A stretch of 64,000 nucleotides of DNA from Brachypodius melanocephalos (GCA_013398615.1 VZSR01000479.1:4116738-4180737); one strand, 5' to 3'; shown: positions 21,601 through 29,404, counted from the stretch's first letter. Notes: generated from the sequence alone by a model not told the origin. Numbers and translations are program-made.

Positions 21601-23511
21601 AAGATGCTGCACAGTGACCTCTCTAGACTTCCAGCAGCTGCTCTCGGTAGTGACCCGGTGGCCTGTGTCTCCTCGAGGATGCCTCCGTGGCACGGCCGGC
21701 AGCCGTCCAGCCCCAGGGTAGCAGACATGCCTGGCGCAGATAGTGAAGAGGATGGTAGGTGAACACCTGGCTGGGGAGCGGGGCTGTGCAGGGTGCACTT
21801 CACAGCGATGTTCTGGTCTTTCTCTGGGGTCACTCTTGGAGATTAAAAGCAGATTAATCTCTGAAGTACACAGTGGTGTTGGTATGGCTGTGTGCACATG
21901 CGTGGCTGTTATGTCATGCATAGCTGTGTGCATGTACATACACGTTTAAAGCAAAGAAAGAATGCCTTCCCCTTAGAAAAAGCATGTTGGCACCAAACAA
22001 ACTCAAAGTATATGTATATAAACATACAAAAAAATACATACAAATCTCCTAAAGTACAGCTGAGACACTTAAGAGCATGTAGATATTGTTTTGTGGTTTT
22101 TTTTTTTTTTTTCTTTTAAAATCTGTCTTCTCTTAAATAATGATGGGACACTGACAGGCTATGTGTGAGAAAACTCTGGCCTCCCTGGGTTGATGAACTG
22201 GTGTCCCAGTGGTTTGGCTGGCATCAGGATGATGGTCTAAAATGAGTGATTTGGCCTTGGTGGAGTGAACTTACTTCATTTGTATTCAGGTGTGCTGGCA
22301 CTGAGCTGCCTTATGCCTCAGCAGTTATTTTTGGAGATTGAGTTTCAAAATACTGAACAAAATAATAGTGAACTTCTGGAGAGTACATTTGATGAAACTT
22401 GTGTTCTCTGCCTAACTTGGCCTGACAGTGTCTCTTCCAGTTCATTTTTCATAATCTTGTTTGAAGCAACAGCCAGTGCTGCCAAGCATGGCATTTCGGG
22501 GGTGACCAAAATGTGAAAGGATTTTCTGGTAAAGACTGCTCTTATATTGTGTCAAAGTTAACTTCAGGTCAGGGGAATTTCTGCTTAATTGTTTATCTGC
22601 TGATTTGCTATTAATTTCTGTGCACTGATATGATCTTCTGTACCTTTTGCTGGTCAACTAGGGTTTTTTTATTAGAACGTTGTGATAATTTCCTTCCATT
22701 TCAGTCGGGTTTAAAATGAGCCTTTATTTAGGTTCAAACAATTTCTGGTGCAAAATGATTGTATCTTGGCCCTTTAAAATGTGTAAGCAGTAGTTAACAT
22801 ATATATTAGTAGTGCAGTTCAAACTTAGAGTAAACATAAAATTACCTGGCATTAATTCTGTTGTGCTTTTGATGTAGAAATAAGGAAATCATTGCTTCAA
22901 ACATTTTTTAAAAAAATTTTCTAAGCTAAATTTAACTGCACACTTTTAGAGGCACCTATTTTACTATTTTTGAAGTGCTTTGTTAATTTTGTTTGGTGTA
23001 AAATGCTCACTGCATGGAAATTTGCTGGCTTTTTTCCCAAATCCATAGCTCTTGGTGTACTGGGAGCTGCATGCTGGTAATTTTTGGAGGATCTGGGATT
23101 TTCTGTTTTGCAATACGTCTTTATCGTATGGCCATCATACCTCAGGCTGCAAAAGCTGTGGATGCCCCATACCTGGAAATGCACAATTCCAGGCTGGATG
23201 GGGTCTGGAGCAACCTGGATGGTGTCCCTATGGCCTGGAGTTGGAACGAGATGCTTTATAAGGTCCCTTCCAACCCAAACCGTTCTGTGATTGCCTGAGG
23301 AGCTGGTAAATGGTGCTATGGAGTGTGTAGTGATCAGTAATGATAAAGACACTGAAAACATGCTGCTGAAGGGTGAAGTTGTCATAGACTCACTGTAATC
23401 ACCTCACTGGGTGCTGGTCTGTGCCCTACGTGCCCAAGGTGGGGACTGGTGGAATAACTGCCTATTTCTTTTTCTTGTTTTGCAGAAGATGAACAAGTCT
23501 CAGCAGTTTAA
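223..23511 (+). CDS. RAPGEF6: RAPGEF6, C-terminal half (spliced, eleven constitutive exons)
   Basis: This is the 3' part of a Rap guanine nucleotide exchange factor. Joining the exons 223-606, 2846-3057, 3946-4069, 6506-6529, 9203-9423, 11476-11667, 12439-12573, 16070-16292, 18073-18584, 21443-21754 and 23486-23511 gives 2365 nt, about 787 residues, with matching phases at every junction and no internal stop. The family protein sits at the plasma membrane and at junctions, exchanges GDP for GTP on Rap1 and Rap2, and receives M-Ras input through its RA domain (family knowledge). The visible part holds the RasGEF domain, a Ser-rich tail and a C-terminal PDZ ligand. RAPGEF6 is preferred over RAPGEF2 because of segments such as MNSNMLDVQGGAHKKRARR, the KNLSE/SEMSPVPMRS stretch and VYCVTSPKKDDRYREPP, which I recall as RAPGEF6-specific. 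The start codon and N-terminal domains lie upstream of the window. Confidence 0.95.
2026..2088. repeat. Three-copy tandem repeat, period 21-22 bp
   Basis: Units starting at 2026, 2048 and 2069 share the core AATTATGATAGGGAGG, with small changes such as GAGAGG in the third copy. The repeat is intronic and no function is implied. Confidence 0.85.
2254..2472 (-). mobile_element. CR1 fragment (antisense)
   Basis: Read on the plus strand it starts AGAATCACAGAAAG, then TTGGGTTGGAAGGGACCTTA, and runs through CCAAGCCCCATCCAGCCTG to GAAGAATTTCTTTCTAA. This is the reverse complement of the avian CR1 LINE 3' end. It is 5'-truncated with no ORF, as is usual for CR1. Confidence 0.92.
2846..3057 (+). CDS. 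RAPGEF6: RAPGEF6 exon (2nd): middle of RasGEF domain
   Basis: This 212-nt exon encodes SGLNLAPVARLRGTWEKLP, then a segment with DLFDPSRNMAKYR and PPIIPLFPVVKKDITFLHEG. These match the conserved RasGEF blocks around the catalytic hairpin and the PxIPxxxxxxKDxxFxxEGN signature. The acceptor follows TGCAG at 2841-2845. The donor GT is at 3058-3059, splitting a Gly codon (G|GC). Confidence 0.96.
3058..3945 (+). other. RAPGEF6: RAPGEF6 intron ending in a long poly-T tract
   Basis: This 888-bp intron has no recognised transposon. An 18-T run at 3898-3915 lies about 30 bp before the acceptor (TATGCAG, 3939-3945) and forms part of an unusually long polypyrimidine tract. Confidence 0.85.
3946..4069 (+). 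CDS. RAPGEF6: RAPGEF6 exon (3rd): end of RasGEF domain
   Basis: This 124-nt exon encodes [20 protein letters not shown] followed by EIRQVVRMTSANMDPAVMFRQ. It completes the EGN signature and gives the last conserved CDC25-homology block ([15 protein letters not shown]). The donor is AAAG|GTGTGC at 4070, and the split Arg codon AG|G is completed by the microexon at 6506. Confidence 0.96.
4070..6505 (+). other. RAPGEF6: RAPGEF6 intron with one CR1
   Basis: This 2.4-kb AT-rich intron contains a sense CR1 at 5322-5448, with a short T run (about 5299-5308) just upstream. The rest appears unique and noncoding. Confidence 0.85.
5322..5448 (+). mobile_element. CR1 fragment (sense, very short)
   Basis: It reads GAGCAGCCTGGTCTAGTGGA, then GTCCCTGCCCATGGCAGGGG, and ends GTTCTGTGATTCTGTGA, the typical CR1 3' terminus. 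About 125 bp remain. Confidence 0.92.
6506..6529 (+). CDS. RAPGEF6: RAPGEF6 24-nt microexon (KKRWRSLG)
   Basis: The sequence between TTGCTTACAG and GTAAGT is 24 nt. With the flanking split codons it reads R-KKRWRSL-G, which joins MFRQ(R) of the previous exon to (G)SLSQGS of the next. The same peptide follows the RasGEF domain in RAPGEF2/6 proteins. The donor (GG|GTAAGT) is close to consensus. At this length it can only be found by protein homology and phase (1 + 21 + 2 nt), which both fit exactly. Confidence 0.94.
6530..9202 (+). other. RAPGEF6: RAPGEF6 intron with one CR1
   Basis: This 2.7-kb intron holds an antisense CR1 at 8625-8905. An uninterrupted 122-codon ORF at 7190-7558 has no family resemblance and is treated as chance. 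The acceptor CTCTTGCAG is at 9202. Confidence 0.85.
8625..8905 (-). mobile_element. CR1 fragment (antisense, divergent subfamily)
   Basis: The plus strand reads TAAGGTTGGACAAGACCTCT, then GAGATCATGAAATCCAACCA, and on to GGACGGCTGTTCCAG and CAATGTCCAGTTTAAACCTC. This is the reverse complement of a CR1 3' region, and its body differs from the 'GGAAGGGACCTTAAAGATCA' copies, so it is probably another CR1 subfamily. Confidence 0.88.
9203..9423 (+). CDS. RAPGEF6: RAPGEF6 exon (5th): basic linker after RasGEF domain
   Basis: This 221-nt exon encodes GSLSQGSMNSNMLDVQGG, then AHKKRARRSSLLNAKKLYED and AQMARKVKQYLSNLSVETDE. The KKRARRSS segment is strongly basic with an RRxS-type site suited to basophilic kinases (inference). 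The following ~25 residues look like an amphipathic helix. The donor is ACTT|GTAAGT at 9424, and the split Leu codon T|TG continues at 11476. Confidence 0.96.
9424..11475 (+). other. RAPGEF6: RAPGEF6 intron, no recognised elements
   Basis: This 2.05-kb, AT-rich intron has no CR1 or simple repeat beyond short A/T runs. The acceptor CCTAACAG is at 11475. Confidence 0.8.
11476..11667 (+). CDS. RAPGEF6: RAPGEF6 exon (6th): Ser/Pro linker
   Basis: This 192-nt exon encodes LTKNLSERRGGKSSEMSPVP, MRSIGQTTKAHQHQQNRMSQ and VLQVPTVNLYPSRKKGLTKD. It is low-complexity linker, rich in Ser, Gln and Lys. The VLQVPxVxLxPxRKKG stretch is a conserved RAPGEF2/6 motif of unknown role. The donor is TTCA|GTGAGT at 11668. 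Confidence 0.94.
11668..12438 (+). other. RAPGEF6: RAPGEF6 intron, no recognised elements
   Basis: This 771-bp AT-rich intron has no transposon or ORF of note. The acceptor TTTCATAG is at 12438, immediately followed by GT, so the exon starts with GTACAGG. Confidence 0.8.
12439..12573 (+). CDS. RAPGEF6: RAPGEF6 exon (7th): Ser-rich segment SSPPASPQGSPRK
   Basis: This 135-nt exon encodes STGSPQKSLSLSEEVSSKK, then QTDDTMSMASSLHSSPPASP and QGSPRK. The clustered S/T-P sites (SPP, SPQ, SPR) match the corresponding low-complexity region of RAPGEF2/6. It ends one base into a codon (G|), which fits both the cassette exon at 13942 (G|TT, Val) and the exon at 16070 (G|GC, Gly). Confidence 0.94.
12574..13941 (+). 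other. RAPGEF6: RAPGEF6 intron before the alternative exon
   Basis: This 1.4-kb intron has a CT-rich stretch near 13327-13352 and no recognised transposon. It ends CTTCATTGTAG at 13941. Confidence 0.8.
13942..14055 (+). CDS. RAPGEF6: RAPGEF6 alternative cassette exon (114 nt, in frame)
   Basis: After the acceptor TTCATTGTAG the frame reads VGNIQRSDNCSQMNLSGSSS and SLASETSNKNSGQRSYGIG. A donor-like AATAG|GTGGGG at 14056 is phase-compatible with the exon at 16070, so 38 residues would be inserted without a frame change. The donor is weaker than its neighbours, as often seen for optional exons. Inclusion in mRNA is inferred from open frame, acceptor and phase. I did not recall a homologue with certainty. 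Confidence 0.7.
13942..14408 (+). CDS. RAPGEF6: RAPGEF6 alternative terminal exon (read-through form, own stop)
   Basis: If the internal donor at 14056 is not used, the same frame stays open for 155 codons to TAA at 14406-14408. The added sequence contains AEHEPTKLKGFWFRRLRERS, a mixed-charge segment, and SSVYTSYCLCTRPRRRRKTL at the end. It looks like real protein (no stop in the exon frame, phase-compatible with the upstream exon). The form would lack the DSGxxS motif, the PPxY motifs and the SAV PDZ ligand encoded downstream. CLC followed by RPRRRRK resembles a palmitoylated-Cys plus polybasic membrane tail, which is inference. No strong poly(A) signal follows; AATATA near 14929 is a weak candidate. 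Confidence 0.62.
14409..16069 (+). other. RAPGEF6: Intron, or 3' UTR of the alternative terminal exon
   Basis: This 1.7-kb AT-rich stretch has a TGTAAATA Pumilio-type octamer near 15278 and an A14 run near 15423. No canonical AATAAA is visible in it. It ends TGTACTTAG at 16069. Confidence 0.6.
16070..16292 (+). CDS. RAPGEF6: RAPGEF6 exon (8th constitutive): Ser-rich regulatory segment
   Basis: This 223-nt exon encodes GYALIPSTKSDNFSDSSHSE, ISSRSSIVSNCSVDSMSAAL and QDERSLSQSLIVDSGGAERK. The SDNFSDSSHSEISSRSSIVSN block is one of the best conserved parts of the RAPGEF2/6 tail and is dense in potential phosphosites. The donor is CCCGG|GTAAGG at 16293, and the split Gly codon GG|C continues at 18073. 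Confidence 0.96.
16293..18072 (+). other. RAPGEF6: RAPGEF6 intron with one CR1
   Basis: This 1.8-kb intron contains a short antisense CR1 at 16953-17080. The acceptor CCCAATGTAG is at 18072. Confidence 0.85.
16953..17080 (-). mobile_element. CR1 fragment (antisense)
   Basis: The plus strand reads GGAATCACAGAATGCTTTGG, then GGACCTTAAAGATCATCTTG, and CCATCCAACCTGGCCTTGAA. It is the reverse complement of the CR1 3' end, about 128 bp long. Confidence 0.92.
18073..18584 (+). CDS. RAPGEF6: RAPGEF6 exon (9th constitutive): tail with DSGxxS degron-like motif
   Basis: This is the largest exon here at 512 nt. It encodes GWSISRPALIRGMAFTSSMS, SEEISHEHIMVEAADSGRGS (DSGRGS at 18173-18190), WTSCSSSSHDNFQNIPNQKS and further Ser-rich sequence ending TVTSSTEKGLI. 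DSGRGS fits the DSGxxS consensus of beta-TrCP phosphodegrons; I recall that RAPGEF2 is degraded through such a site. Compared with human RAPGEF6, the stretch near 18310-18400 appears variable. The donor is ATAG|GTAAGC at 18585. Confidence 0.96.
18585..21442 (+). other. RAPGEF6: RAPGEF6 intron with a G-quadruplex-type motif
   Basis: At 2.86 kb this is the longest intron in the window. I recognised no CR1. A G3-T-G3-A-G3-A-G4 run lies at 20421-20436. The ORFs at 19532-19993 and 20931-21212 have no family resemblance. The acceptor TTGTGCCCAG is at 21442. Confidence 0.8.
20421..20436 (+). other. Canonical G-quadruplex motif
   Basis: Four G runs separated by single-base loops (G3 T G3 A G3 A G4) match the strict intramolecular G4 pattern. 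The G-rich strand is the coding strand, so it would also be present in the pre-mRNA. Confidence 0.75.
21443..21754 (+). CDS. RAPGEF6: RAPGEF6 exon (10th constitutive): PPxY-containing tail
   Basis: This 312-nt exon encodes VYCVTSPKKDDRYREPPPTP, PGYMGISLADIKEGSPHHPH and LKPPDYSVAVQRSKMLHSDL, ending ADSEED. PPGY at 21499-21510 and PPDY at 21568-21579 are PPxY motifs, the class bound by WW domains of NEDD4-family ligases; NEDD4 binding is known for the RAPGEF2 paralogue. PPPTPP may also serve an SH3 domain. The donor is GATG|GTAGGT at 21755, and the Glu codon G|AA is completed in the last exon. Confidence 0.96.
21755..23485 (+). other. RAPGEF6: Last RAPGEF6 intron, with one CR1
   Basis: This 1.7-kb intron contains alternating purine-pyrimidine stretches near 22011-22042, a T run near 22098 and a sense CR1 at 23144-23293, about 190 bp before the final exon. 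Confidence 0.85.
23144..23293 (+). mobile_element. CR1 fragment (sense)
   Basis: It reads CCAGGCTGGATGGGGTCTGG, AGCAACCTGGATGGTGTCCC and AGGTCCCTTCCAACCCAAAC, then CGTTCTGTGATTG. This is a short CR1 3' end. Confidence 0.92.
23486..23511 (+). CDS. RAPGEF6: RAPGEF6 final coding exon: PDZ ligand EQVSAV and stop
   Basis: After TTGTTTTGCAG the exon encodes (E)DEQVSAV followed by TAA at 23509-23511. SAV at the extreme C terminus is a class I PDZ ligand (S/T-x-hydrophobic) and is shared by RAPGEF2 and RAPGEF6. The coding part is only 26 nt and the exon continues as 3' UTR. Confidence 0.95.
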
Positions 23512-24124
23512 CCCTTGGGCTGTTTATATAAAGCACTCACAACACAAGGGATGTGGAAGAAGGTCTCCTGGTTCTGTTAGCGACTGCTGACAGCTTGCTG
23601 CTACTGACCTCAGACCTTGCCTGTGTCACAGACGAGATGGAACGGGTTGGATCACCTCTTTACACCTTCCTTCACTCTGCCACCACCACCTGAGAAGCTA
23701 TTCCTGCCTATGAAACAGAAAATCCTGTTCAAGGAACATGCTGACTGCCTGGATACCAACATGGGTACCCAGAGATGGACCGAGCTTCGTGCATTGGGCA
23801 GGACCAGTTATCACCACCACTTGAAACTTGGGAGCATTTTTCTGTATGATATCATGTAATCCTTTGGTAGTTTCCATTGTTGTTATTTTCTACATGACCG
23901 TTAGAAGTCTGAGAGTGTTATTTTATGAACTTCGAAAAAAAAAATTATATCAAAATGTCAGCAAAAGCGAAGGATGTTGCTGAAGTATCTGAAAATAATT
24001 TATTAATTTAATATTTTTAAATGGGAGTTTCCTTTATGTGCATTGGGAGTGCTCTGGTTGGCTAATATAAATGTTTAGTCAATGTGACAGCAAATTAGCT
24101 ACACATCAACTGTTGTACTCTCGA

Positions 24125-24130
24125 AATAAA
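24125..24130 (+). terminator. RAPGEF6: Candidate proximal poly(A) signal AATAAA
   Basis: This is the first AATAAA after the RAPGEF6 stop, 614 nt downstream. Sequence just after it is not strongly GT-rich, so usage is uncertain. Confidence 0.5.
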
Positions 24131-24582
24131 CACAGAAAAGTAGAAACGGGTGCAGAAATTTATAGACTTTAGAGTGGGTTTAGATTTAATATGAATAGAG
24201 CCCAATGCCCTGCAGAGCAGTGTCTGTCAAGCCAGCACTCCTGCTGCTCCCCTCCCACATGGACACAGCAGAAACCTCCTGCCCAAGGATTTTTAGAAAT
24301 TTTTTTAGCTGCCAGCCAACTAAGGCAACGGTTGGTGCTCTCCTCCCCTGTTAAGGAATGTTGGAAATGTAGAAGCTGTAGCTTATGGGGAGCATTTGGG
24401 GAGATCTGAAGCTTTCCCAAAAGAGTTTTAACAGGTTTTGCCCTGCAGAGTTCAATATGCAAAACATGTTCTAAAACTCAAAACTCAGCTGTGTGTTGTG
24501 GTTTTTAAGATCATCCCACGTGTTCTGGCCTTCTCCCAGAGTTGCACAGGGTTTAGGTGCAAAGGTTATCTTTGAAAAAAAT

Positions 24583-24588
24583 AATAAA
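24583..24588 (+). terminator. RAPGEF6: Candidate proximal poly(A) signal AATAAA
   Basis: This is a second canonical hexamer, within AAAATAATAAAAG. It lies 1.07 kb after the stop in AT-rich sequence. Confidence 0.4.
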
Positions 24589-24905
24589 AGAATTATAGAT
24601 CACCTGCATTTCACATAAAATTTGTGAAACTGAATAATAAATGACACAGTGGTTATAGAAGAGCATAATGCATTTTATGATGGGTTAAAAACCCCTGTGG
24701 TGTTTATCGGGAAAATACAGGTGATCTCAAACCATTTTTTAAAAATCTTAGTTAAAAATCCTGGTGTTGTTGATGTCAATGAGGGTTTTGAGTTACAGCC
24801 AGCCAGTATTAACCCATGATCCTCTTATGGTCAAAAGAATTGCTTCTTTGATTTTACTTTCAGCCAGCCAGAGTGCAGAAGGGTAGAACTGGAATGGCCA
24901 GCAGG

Positions 24906-24975
24906 TTCTTTTCTTTCTCCTTCTTTCCTTTCTATCCTTTCTTTCCTTTCCTTCCTTCTTTCCTTCCTTCCTTCC
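24906..24975. repeat. (TTTC/TTCC)n pyrimidine microsatellite
   Basis: About 70 bp of interrupted CTTT and CTTC units lie on the plus strand inside the inferred 3' UTR. Confidence 0.9.
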
Positions 24976-26194
24976 ATACATGACACCCCATTCTAGTGTT
25001 AAAATCAGACATGAATGTGTGAATATGTATTTAAACATTCAATTGTAAATCTTTGTTGTGATGTTTACAGCCTAAGCTAGAAAGATGATGTTTGTCATTT
25101 TTACAGTGCCTCAAAACTGATTTCTATATCCATAGTTGTGAAGAGCTTTAAGGATTTTTTTTTTACCTATATGTGTGCAGGGGTGCAAGGTGAATGCAAC
25201 ATTTTTGGAAAATGCCACAAGTACCAAAAACAACCCAAAGCCTTTGATGTGCTTTCTCCATAGTAGCTGGGGGCTGATGCAGCCAGGTGGATGTGAATGA
25301 CCCAGCCTGTGTCTGCCTTCAGAGCAGTTCCAGGTTCAACATTGCCTGGAATGTACCTGTCGTGATTGGAGTTGGGAAGTGTAAATGAAAAGTGGTGCTG
25401 AGGAAGAGGATGCCTAATTTATAACTCACTGGTTGGCTGTATGATTTTTTGGCACAACTATCAGAGAAGCAAGTGGTTGAAAAAAATACATTAAAATCCA
25501 CTTGAGGTATGGCATAATAAATGCATTTTGCTTTCTCAAGGCCTTAATGCTTATAATGAACCTGCAAGGGCCTTAATGACTAAAGATTAATGTGTCAAGG
25601 CTGTGCAGGGCAGAGTGAGTGTTTTCAGCACATGCAATATTGATAGTAGAACTCTTGAACTGATATTCTGTGGGATGTAAATCCAGGTCCTGCCATCCCA
25701 CTGTCAGCTGTAGTTGCTTGTTAACTTCTACATGGAAACAACAGGCTTTGTGTTCCATTAGAAGTCATCTGTGTTTTGCCAGGTGAATGAAACCGTACAG
25801 GTCCTTGACCTTGGGAGGAAGCTGCAGCTTATTCCAGCCTGTTGAACAAAAGTATGGGGGACAGGGGTTACTAAAGTGGCTTTCTTTTACCCCAAAACCC
25901 AACAGTGCTGCCTTTGAGGATGCAGGGGTCTCCTGGCAGTCAGCAAGAGCAGAGGAATAAATCACCCATCCAAACATGGTGTTTGATGGTGTTTGCACAT
26001 CAGCAGCATCCGTCTGTTCCGCAGGGCTTGGCAGACACTGAAAAGTTCTGGAATGAGCGAAAGTCTCACTAACCATATTTTCCTAATAGCCATCACAGCT
26101 GGTGTACATAAATCATGCATAAATGATGACAGAAGAGCTACTCCCGCTACTCCTGCCTTGCACAGTGTGGCTTCTCTGCTGCTCCTTGCTGGGG

Positions 26195-26221
26195 TTTTTG
26201 TTTGTTTGTTTGTTTGTTTTT
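26195..26221. repeat. (GTTT)n microsatellite
   Basis: This is a short run of about six GTTT units. Confidence 0.85.
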
Positions 26222-26907
26222 ACTCAACCGATCACATTGATTGGGGCCAATAGCCAAGTGTAGAGTGTCTGGTGTGGGTTTGAAGAGACATTATCCCTTT
26301 TTTTGGTGATTCAGGCAGAAGCAATATGGTGGTTAGTACCTGTTGTACACTGCTTTGTTGAAGTGATGTCTTCTGGACCACAGATCCCCGACTCTGTACC
26401 TCTGCTAGGTTCTCCTAACTTAGGCTCTGATGCTGATAAACAGTTAAGGTGCCTCGTGTCATGATCTTCCACTGCCATGCCTGGGTTTGCTCACTTCCTG
26501 CTCATTGCTCCTGACTTATTGGTGAAAGATGCATTTCAGATTTCTGTGATTTAAGCACACAGTCTTTTTTTTATAAATCTTAAACTTCCAAGTAATTCCT
26601 GAGAAAGCAGTGTAGTTTGGTAAAACTGAATTGGTCTCTCCAGTTGCGGAAAGGAGAAAATGAGATCACTGAGCCTCTGAGCATTAGGTTCATCTCCCAA
26701 GTACACAAAAGAATGGAAAGACAATGGCTGTGGGTTCATGTTTTTGCAACGTGGACAAATTTTGAGCGTTTGCCAGCAATGGGAAGTGTGGGGCTTTCCT
26801 GGCTCCTTCCTTTTGCCTTTACTCAGATAAGTTTGTAGGTGTGGCCTCACCTTGAGTCCTCTGTGTGATTTTTGGACCCCATGATACGAAAAAGACATGA
26901 CACTATT

Positions 26908-27350
26908 TGAGAGCATCCACAGGAGGCCATGAGGATAGGGAAGGGTCTGGAGGGAGGAAGCCTTATGAGGAGTGTCTGAGGGCACTTGGTCTGTTTAGCC
27001 TGGAGAAAAAGAGATTAAGGGGAGAGAGACTTCATTGCAATCTACACCTTCCTTAGGGGCAGCACTGATCTTCCACTCTCATGACCAGTGACAGGTCACG
27101 AGGGAATGGCCTGAAGCTGTGTCAGAGGAGGTTTAGGTTGGGTATCAGGAAAAGGTTCTTCACCCAGAGGGTGGCTGGGCACTGGAACAGCTCCCCAGGG
27201 AAGTGCTCACAGCACCCAGCCTGGCAGAGCTCAGGAAGCGTTTAGACAACGCTCTCAGGCCCAGGGTGGGATTGTTGGGGGATGGTTTTGTGCAGGGCCA
27301 GGAGTTGGACTCGATGATGCTGATGGGTCCCTTCCAGCTCAGCACATTCA
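26908..27350 (+). mobile_element. CR1 fragment (sense, about 440 bp)
   Basis: It reads CATGAGGATAGGGAAGGGTC, GTCTGTTTAGCCTGGAGAAA, TTTAGGTTGGGTATCAGG and AGGTTCTTCACCCAGAGGGT, and ends TTGGACTCGATGATGCTGAT then GGGTCCCTTCCAGCTC. This is the downstream part of a CR1 element. Its 3' end lacks the ATTCTATG tail, so it is truncated or of another subfamily. It lies within the inferred long 3' UTR. Confidence 0.9.
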
Positions 27351-28013
27351 GTGGTGCCAGCTGAGTGATGCTTCACTGGCAGGAGCTCAGAGCCCATTGC
27401 TGGGGATGGGGTGCACCAGGGCTGGGTGCACCTGCCGGAGGCAGAGGGTGTCCCCAAGGGCTGAACCTACCAGTGAAGCCACTTGCAGAGAGCCTGTGGG
27501 GCATCAGGAGTGTTCCAAAACCTCTTTCATCACATCCCAACTAATTTTATTGCAGGTAACAGTGGGAATACAACCCTGTCGTTTAAGTTTTTATAAAACA
27601 TTAGAATTTTTGAAGGATAAACCTACCACTGCCTTTGTGAAAAGAAAAAAGGGATACTCTCTCTTTAGAAAAGCTTTACACATTATATTTTAGAATGCTT
27701 GTATAAAGGGTAATCTATCTTGAATTCCCAACCCAGCTTTTGCTTCTGTTGTGCTTTTTATTGTTTTATCTTTATTTCTGATATACCTGGAATGCAGTTT
27801 AGCTTGGTATTAATTAAATTCTAAATATGTGAGCATATTGGCAAAACTGCACAGATGTAATGATATTCCAATAGCAATTGTACTGCACAAGTCAGTGATT
27901 GTAAAGTATTCTGTAACAAGCAATGTTTGTCTTCTATTTTTTGATACCTCTTACACTTATGTCTTTTAGAAAGACAGTGCCTCTGTATGCTTTTTGTATT
28001 TTTACTGAGTGAT

Positions 28014-28021
28014 TGTAAATA
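28014..28021 (+). promoter_or_regulatory. RAPGEF6: Pumilio-type RNA element TGTAAATA
   Basis: This is an exact match to the UGUANAUA consensus, 73 nt before the candidate distal poly(A) signal, in AT-rich sequence typical of 3' UTR ends. Confidence 0.5.
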
Positions 28022-28093
28022 TTTGTTATATTTTTGGTTAAGAGAATGTTTAAAAGTACTGTTTATTATCCAATCTATTAATATGTTGGAATC

Positions 28094-28099
28094 AATAAA
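28094..28099 (+). terminator. RAPGEF6: Candidate distal poly(A) signal AATAAA
   Basis: AATAAA lies in ATCAATAAACAATC at the end of about 550 bp of AT-rich unique sequence. About 25-45 nt later come TTTTCAGGAGTTTTTTTGTGG, a U/GU-rich downstream element. It is the best-formed cleavage signal after the RAPGEF6 stop. Confidence 0.6.
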
Positions 28100-28342
28100 C
28101 AATCAACATGTATTAATGGTTTTCAGGAGTTTTTTTGTGGCAGCCAGTGGAGGAAGGATGGAGATGGGGTGGTACAGAGCTGGGGAGAGTCTGGTGGGAG
28201 TGATGCTCATCCCAGGATCAAAGAAGAGCCACCACTGAGTGATTCTGTTGTCTTCACAATGAGCACAGTGAAGACAATACACACATGTGAAGTTCAGAGG
28301 GCTGGGGTACCTTTTCTGTGCAAACAGGCTCAGACAAATGGA

Positions 28343-28699
28343 GTTGTTCAGACTGAAGAGGAGAAGGAACTGTGGAGCCCTTAGAGCCCCTTTCAGTGTA
28401 TAAAAGGGCTCCAAGAGTGCTGGAGGGGGACTCTGGACAAGAGGGGAGTGGATTTATTCTGAAGGAGGGCAGGGTTGGTTTTGATTTTCTGAAGAAATTC
28501 TTCCCTGTGAGGGTGGGGAGGCCCTGGCACAGGGTGCCAGAGCAACTGTGGCTGCCCCACCCCTGGCAATGTTCAAGGCTAAATAGGACAGGGCTTGGAG
28601 CAACCTGGGACAGTGGAAGGTGCCCATGGCAGGAGTGGGGGCTTGGGCTAGATGACCTTGAAAGGTCCCTTACCACCCAAACCATGCTGTAATTCTGAG
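28343..28699 (+). mobile_element. CR1 fragment (sense, about 355 bp)
   Basis: It reads GTTGTTCAGACTGAAGAGGA, then GAAATTCTTCCCTGTGAGGG, GCTTGGAGCAACCTGGGACA and GGTCCCTTACCACCCAAACC. This is a longer CR1 copy starting about 240 bp after the distal poly(A) signal. Confidence 0.93.
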
Positions 28700-29297
28700 A
28701 CCTTTCCCCTTTATCCAGGTCCTGTGGCTGCTGCCTCAACAACTCAGAGAGCCTGAGACCCTTGGGTGGTGTGTGGGGCCTGCCAGCCCCACAGCCCTGT
28801 GCAGCACATACAGGGAGGTGTGTGCTGCCACTGAGGGTGCAGCCACAGAGATGAAAATACTCATTTTGCCTCCCCTTATTTTCGCAGAGGGTCTGTGGCC
28901 CCCAGCCACCCCAGTGCAGTGCTGAAGGTGGGATGGATAAAGGGAACAGGAGCTGTGCTGGCCCCCCCTGCCCTGGCTGCCATGGCCACTTCTGACTGCA
29001 TTTCCACTCCATTTGTGTACTGATCTCACAAAAGCTAAGCCATGTGGGAATTTCATGGGAAAGGACTGTTTTTTCAGAGACAGGACACTTGTGTAAGGGG
29101 CTCTTTGCTGGCTAGCAGAGTCTGCACCTTCTGGTCCTTTGCTCCCCCAGTGCAAATGGCATTTTCCTCCCTCCCTCCGTGTGCAGCCCTTTCCCTGTGC
29201 TGTACATGGGGGTGTAGCTGCAGCTCTGCTGCTGGTCAGGTAAGAGTTGGGTTTTATCTTCACCATCTCACTCGCCCCAGTGGGACTTTTCAGTTTG

Positions 29298-29404
29298 AGA
29301 ATCACAGAATCGTTTGGGTGGGAAGGGCCCTTACCCCTCACCCAGTTCCAACCATGGGGGTTGATCAGAGCCCTGTCCATCCCCACCTTGTTCTCAGAAC
29401 CTTG
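29298..29404 (-). mobile_element. CR1 fragment (antisense)
   Basis: The plus strand reads GAATCACAGAATCGTTTGGG, then TGGGAAGGGCCCTTACCCCT and CAGAGCCCTGTCCATCCCC. It is a degraded CR1 3' end. Confidence 0.88.

Larger units (their letters stand above)
23512..28120 (+). other. RAPGEF6: Inferred RAPGEF6 3' UTR (up to the distal poly(A) signal)
   Basis: Untranslated sequence follows the stop. Poly(A) hexamers at 24125 and 24583 could end a short form of 0.6-1.1 kb. AT-rich, non-repetitive sequence at about 27560-28110 ends in AATAAA at 28094 and looks like a genuine distal 3' UTR end. Between them are a pyrimidine microsatellite (24906-24975), a (GTTT)n run and a CR1 fragment. The extent is inferred from sequence only. 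Confidence 0.55.

Noticed and set aside
28254..29012. 252-codon minus-strand ORF, the longest in the window
   Set aside because: It is largely the antisense of the CR1 at 28343-28699 plus flanking GC-richer DNA. The residues have no family resemblance and no splice context supports it.
28736..29386. 216-codon minus-strand ORF
   Set aside because: It overlaps the previous ORF in another frame and part of a CR1. The composition is that of translated repeat and GC-rich DNA, so chance is the better explanation.
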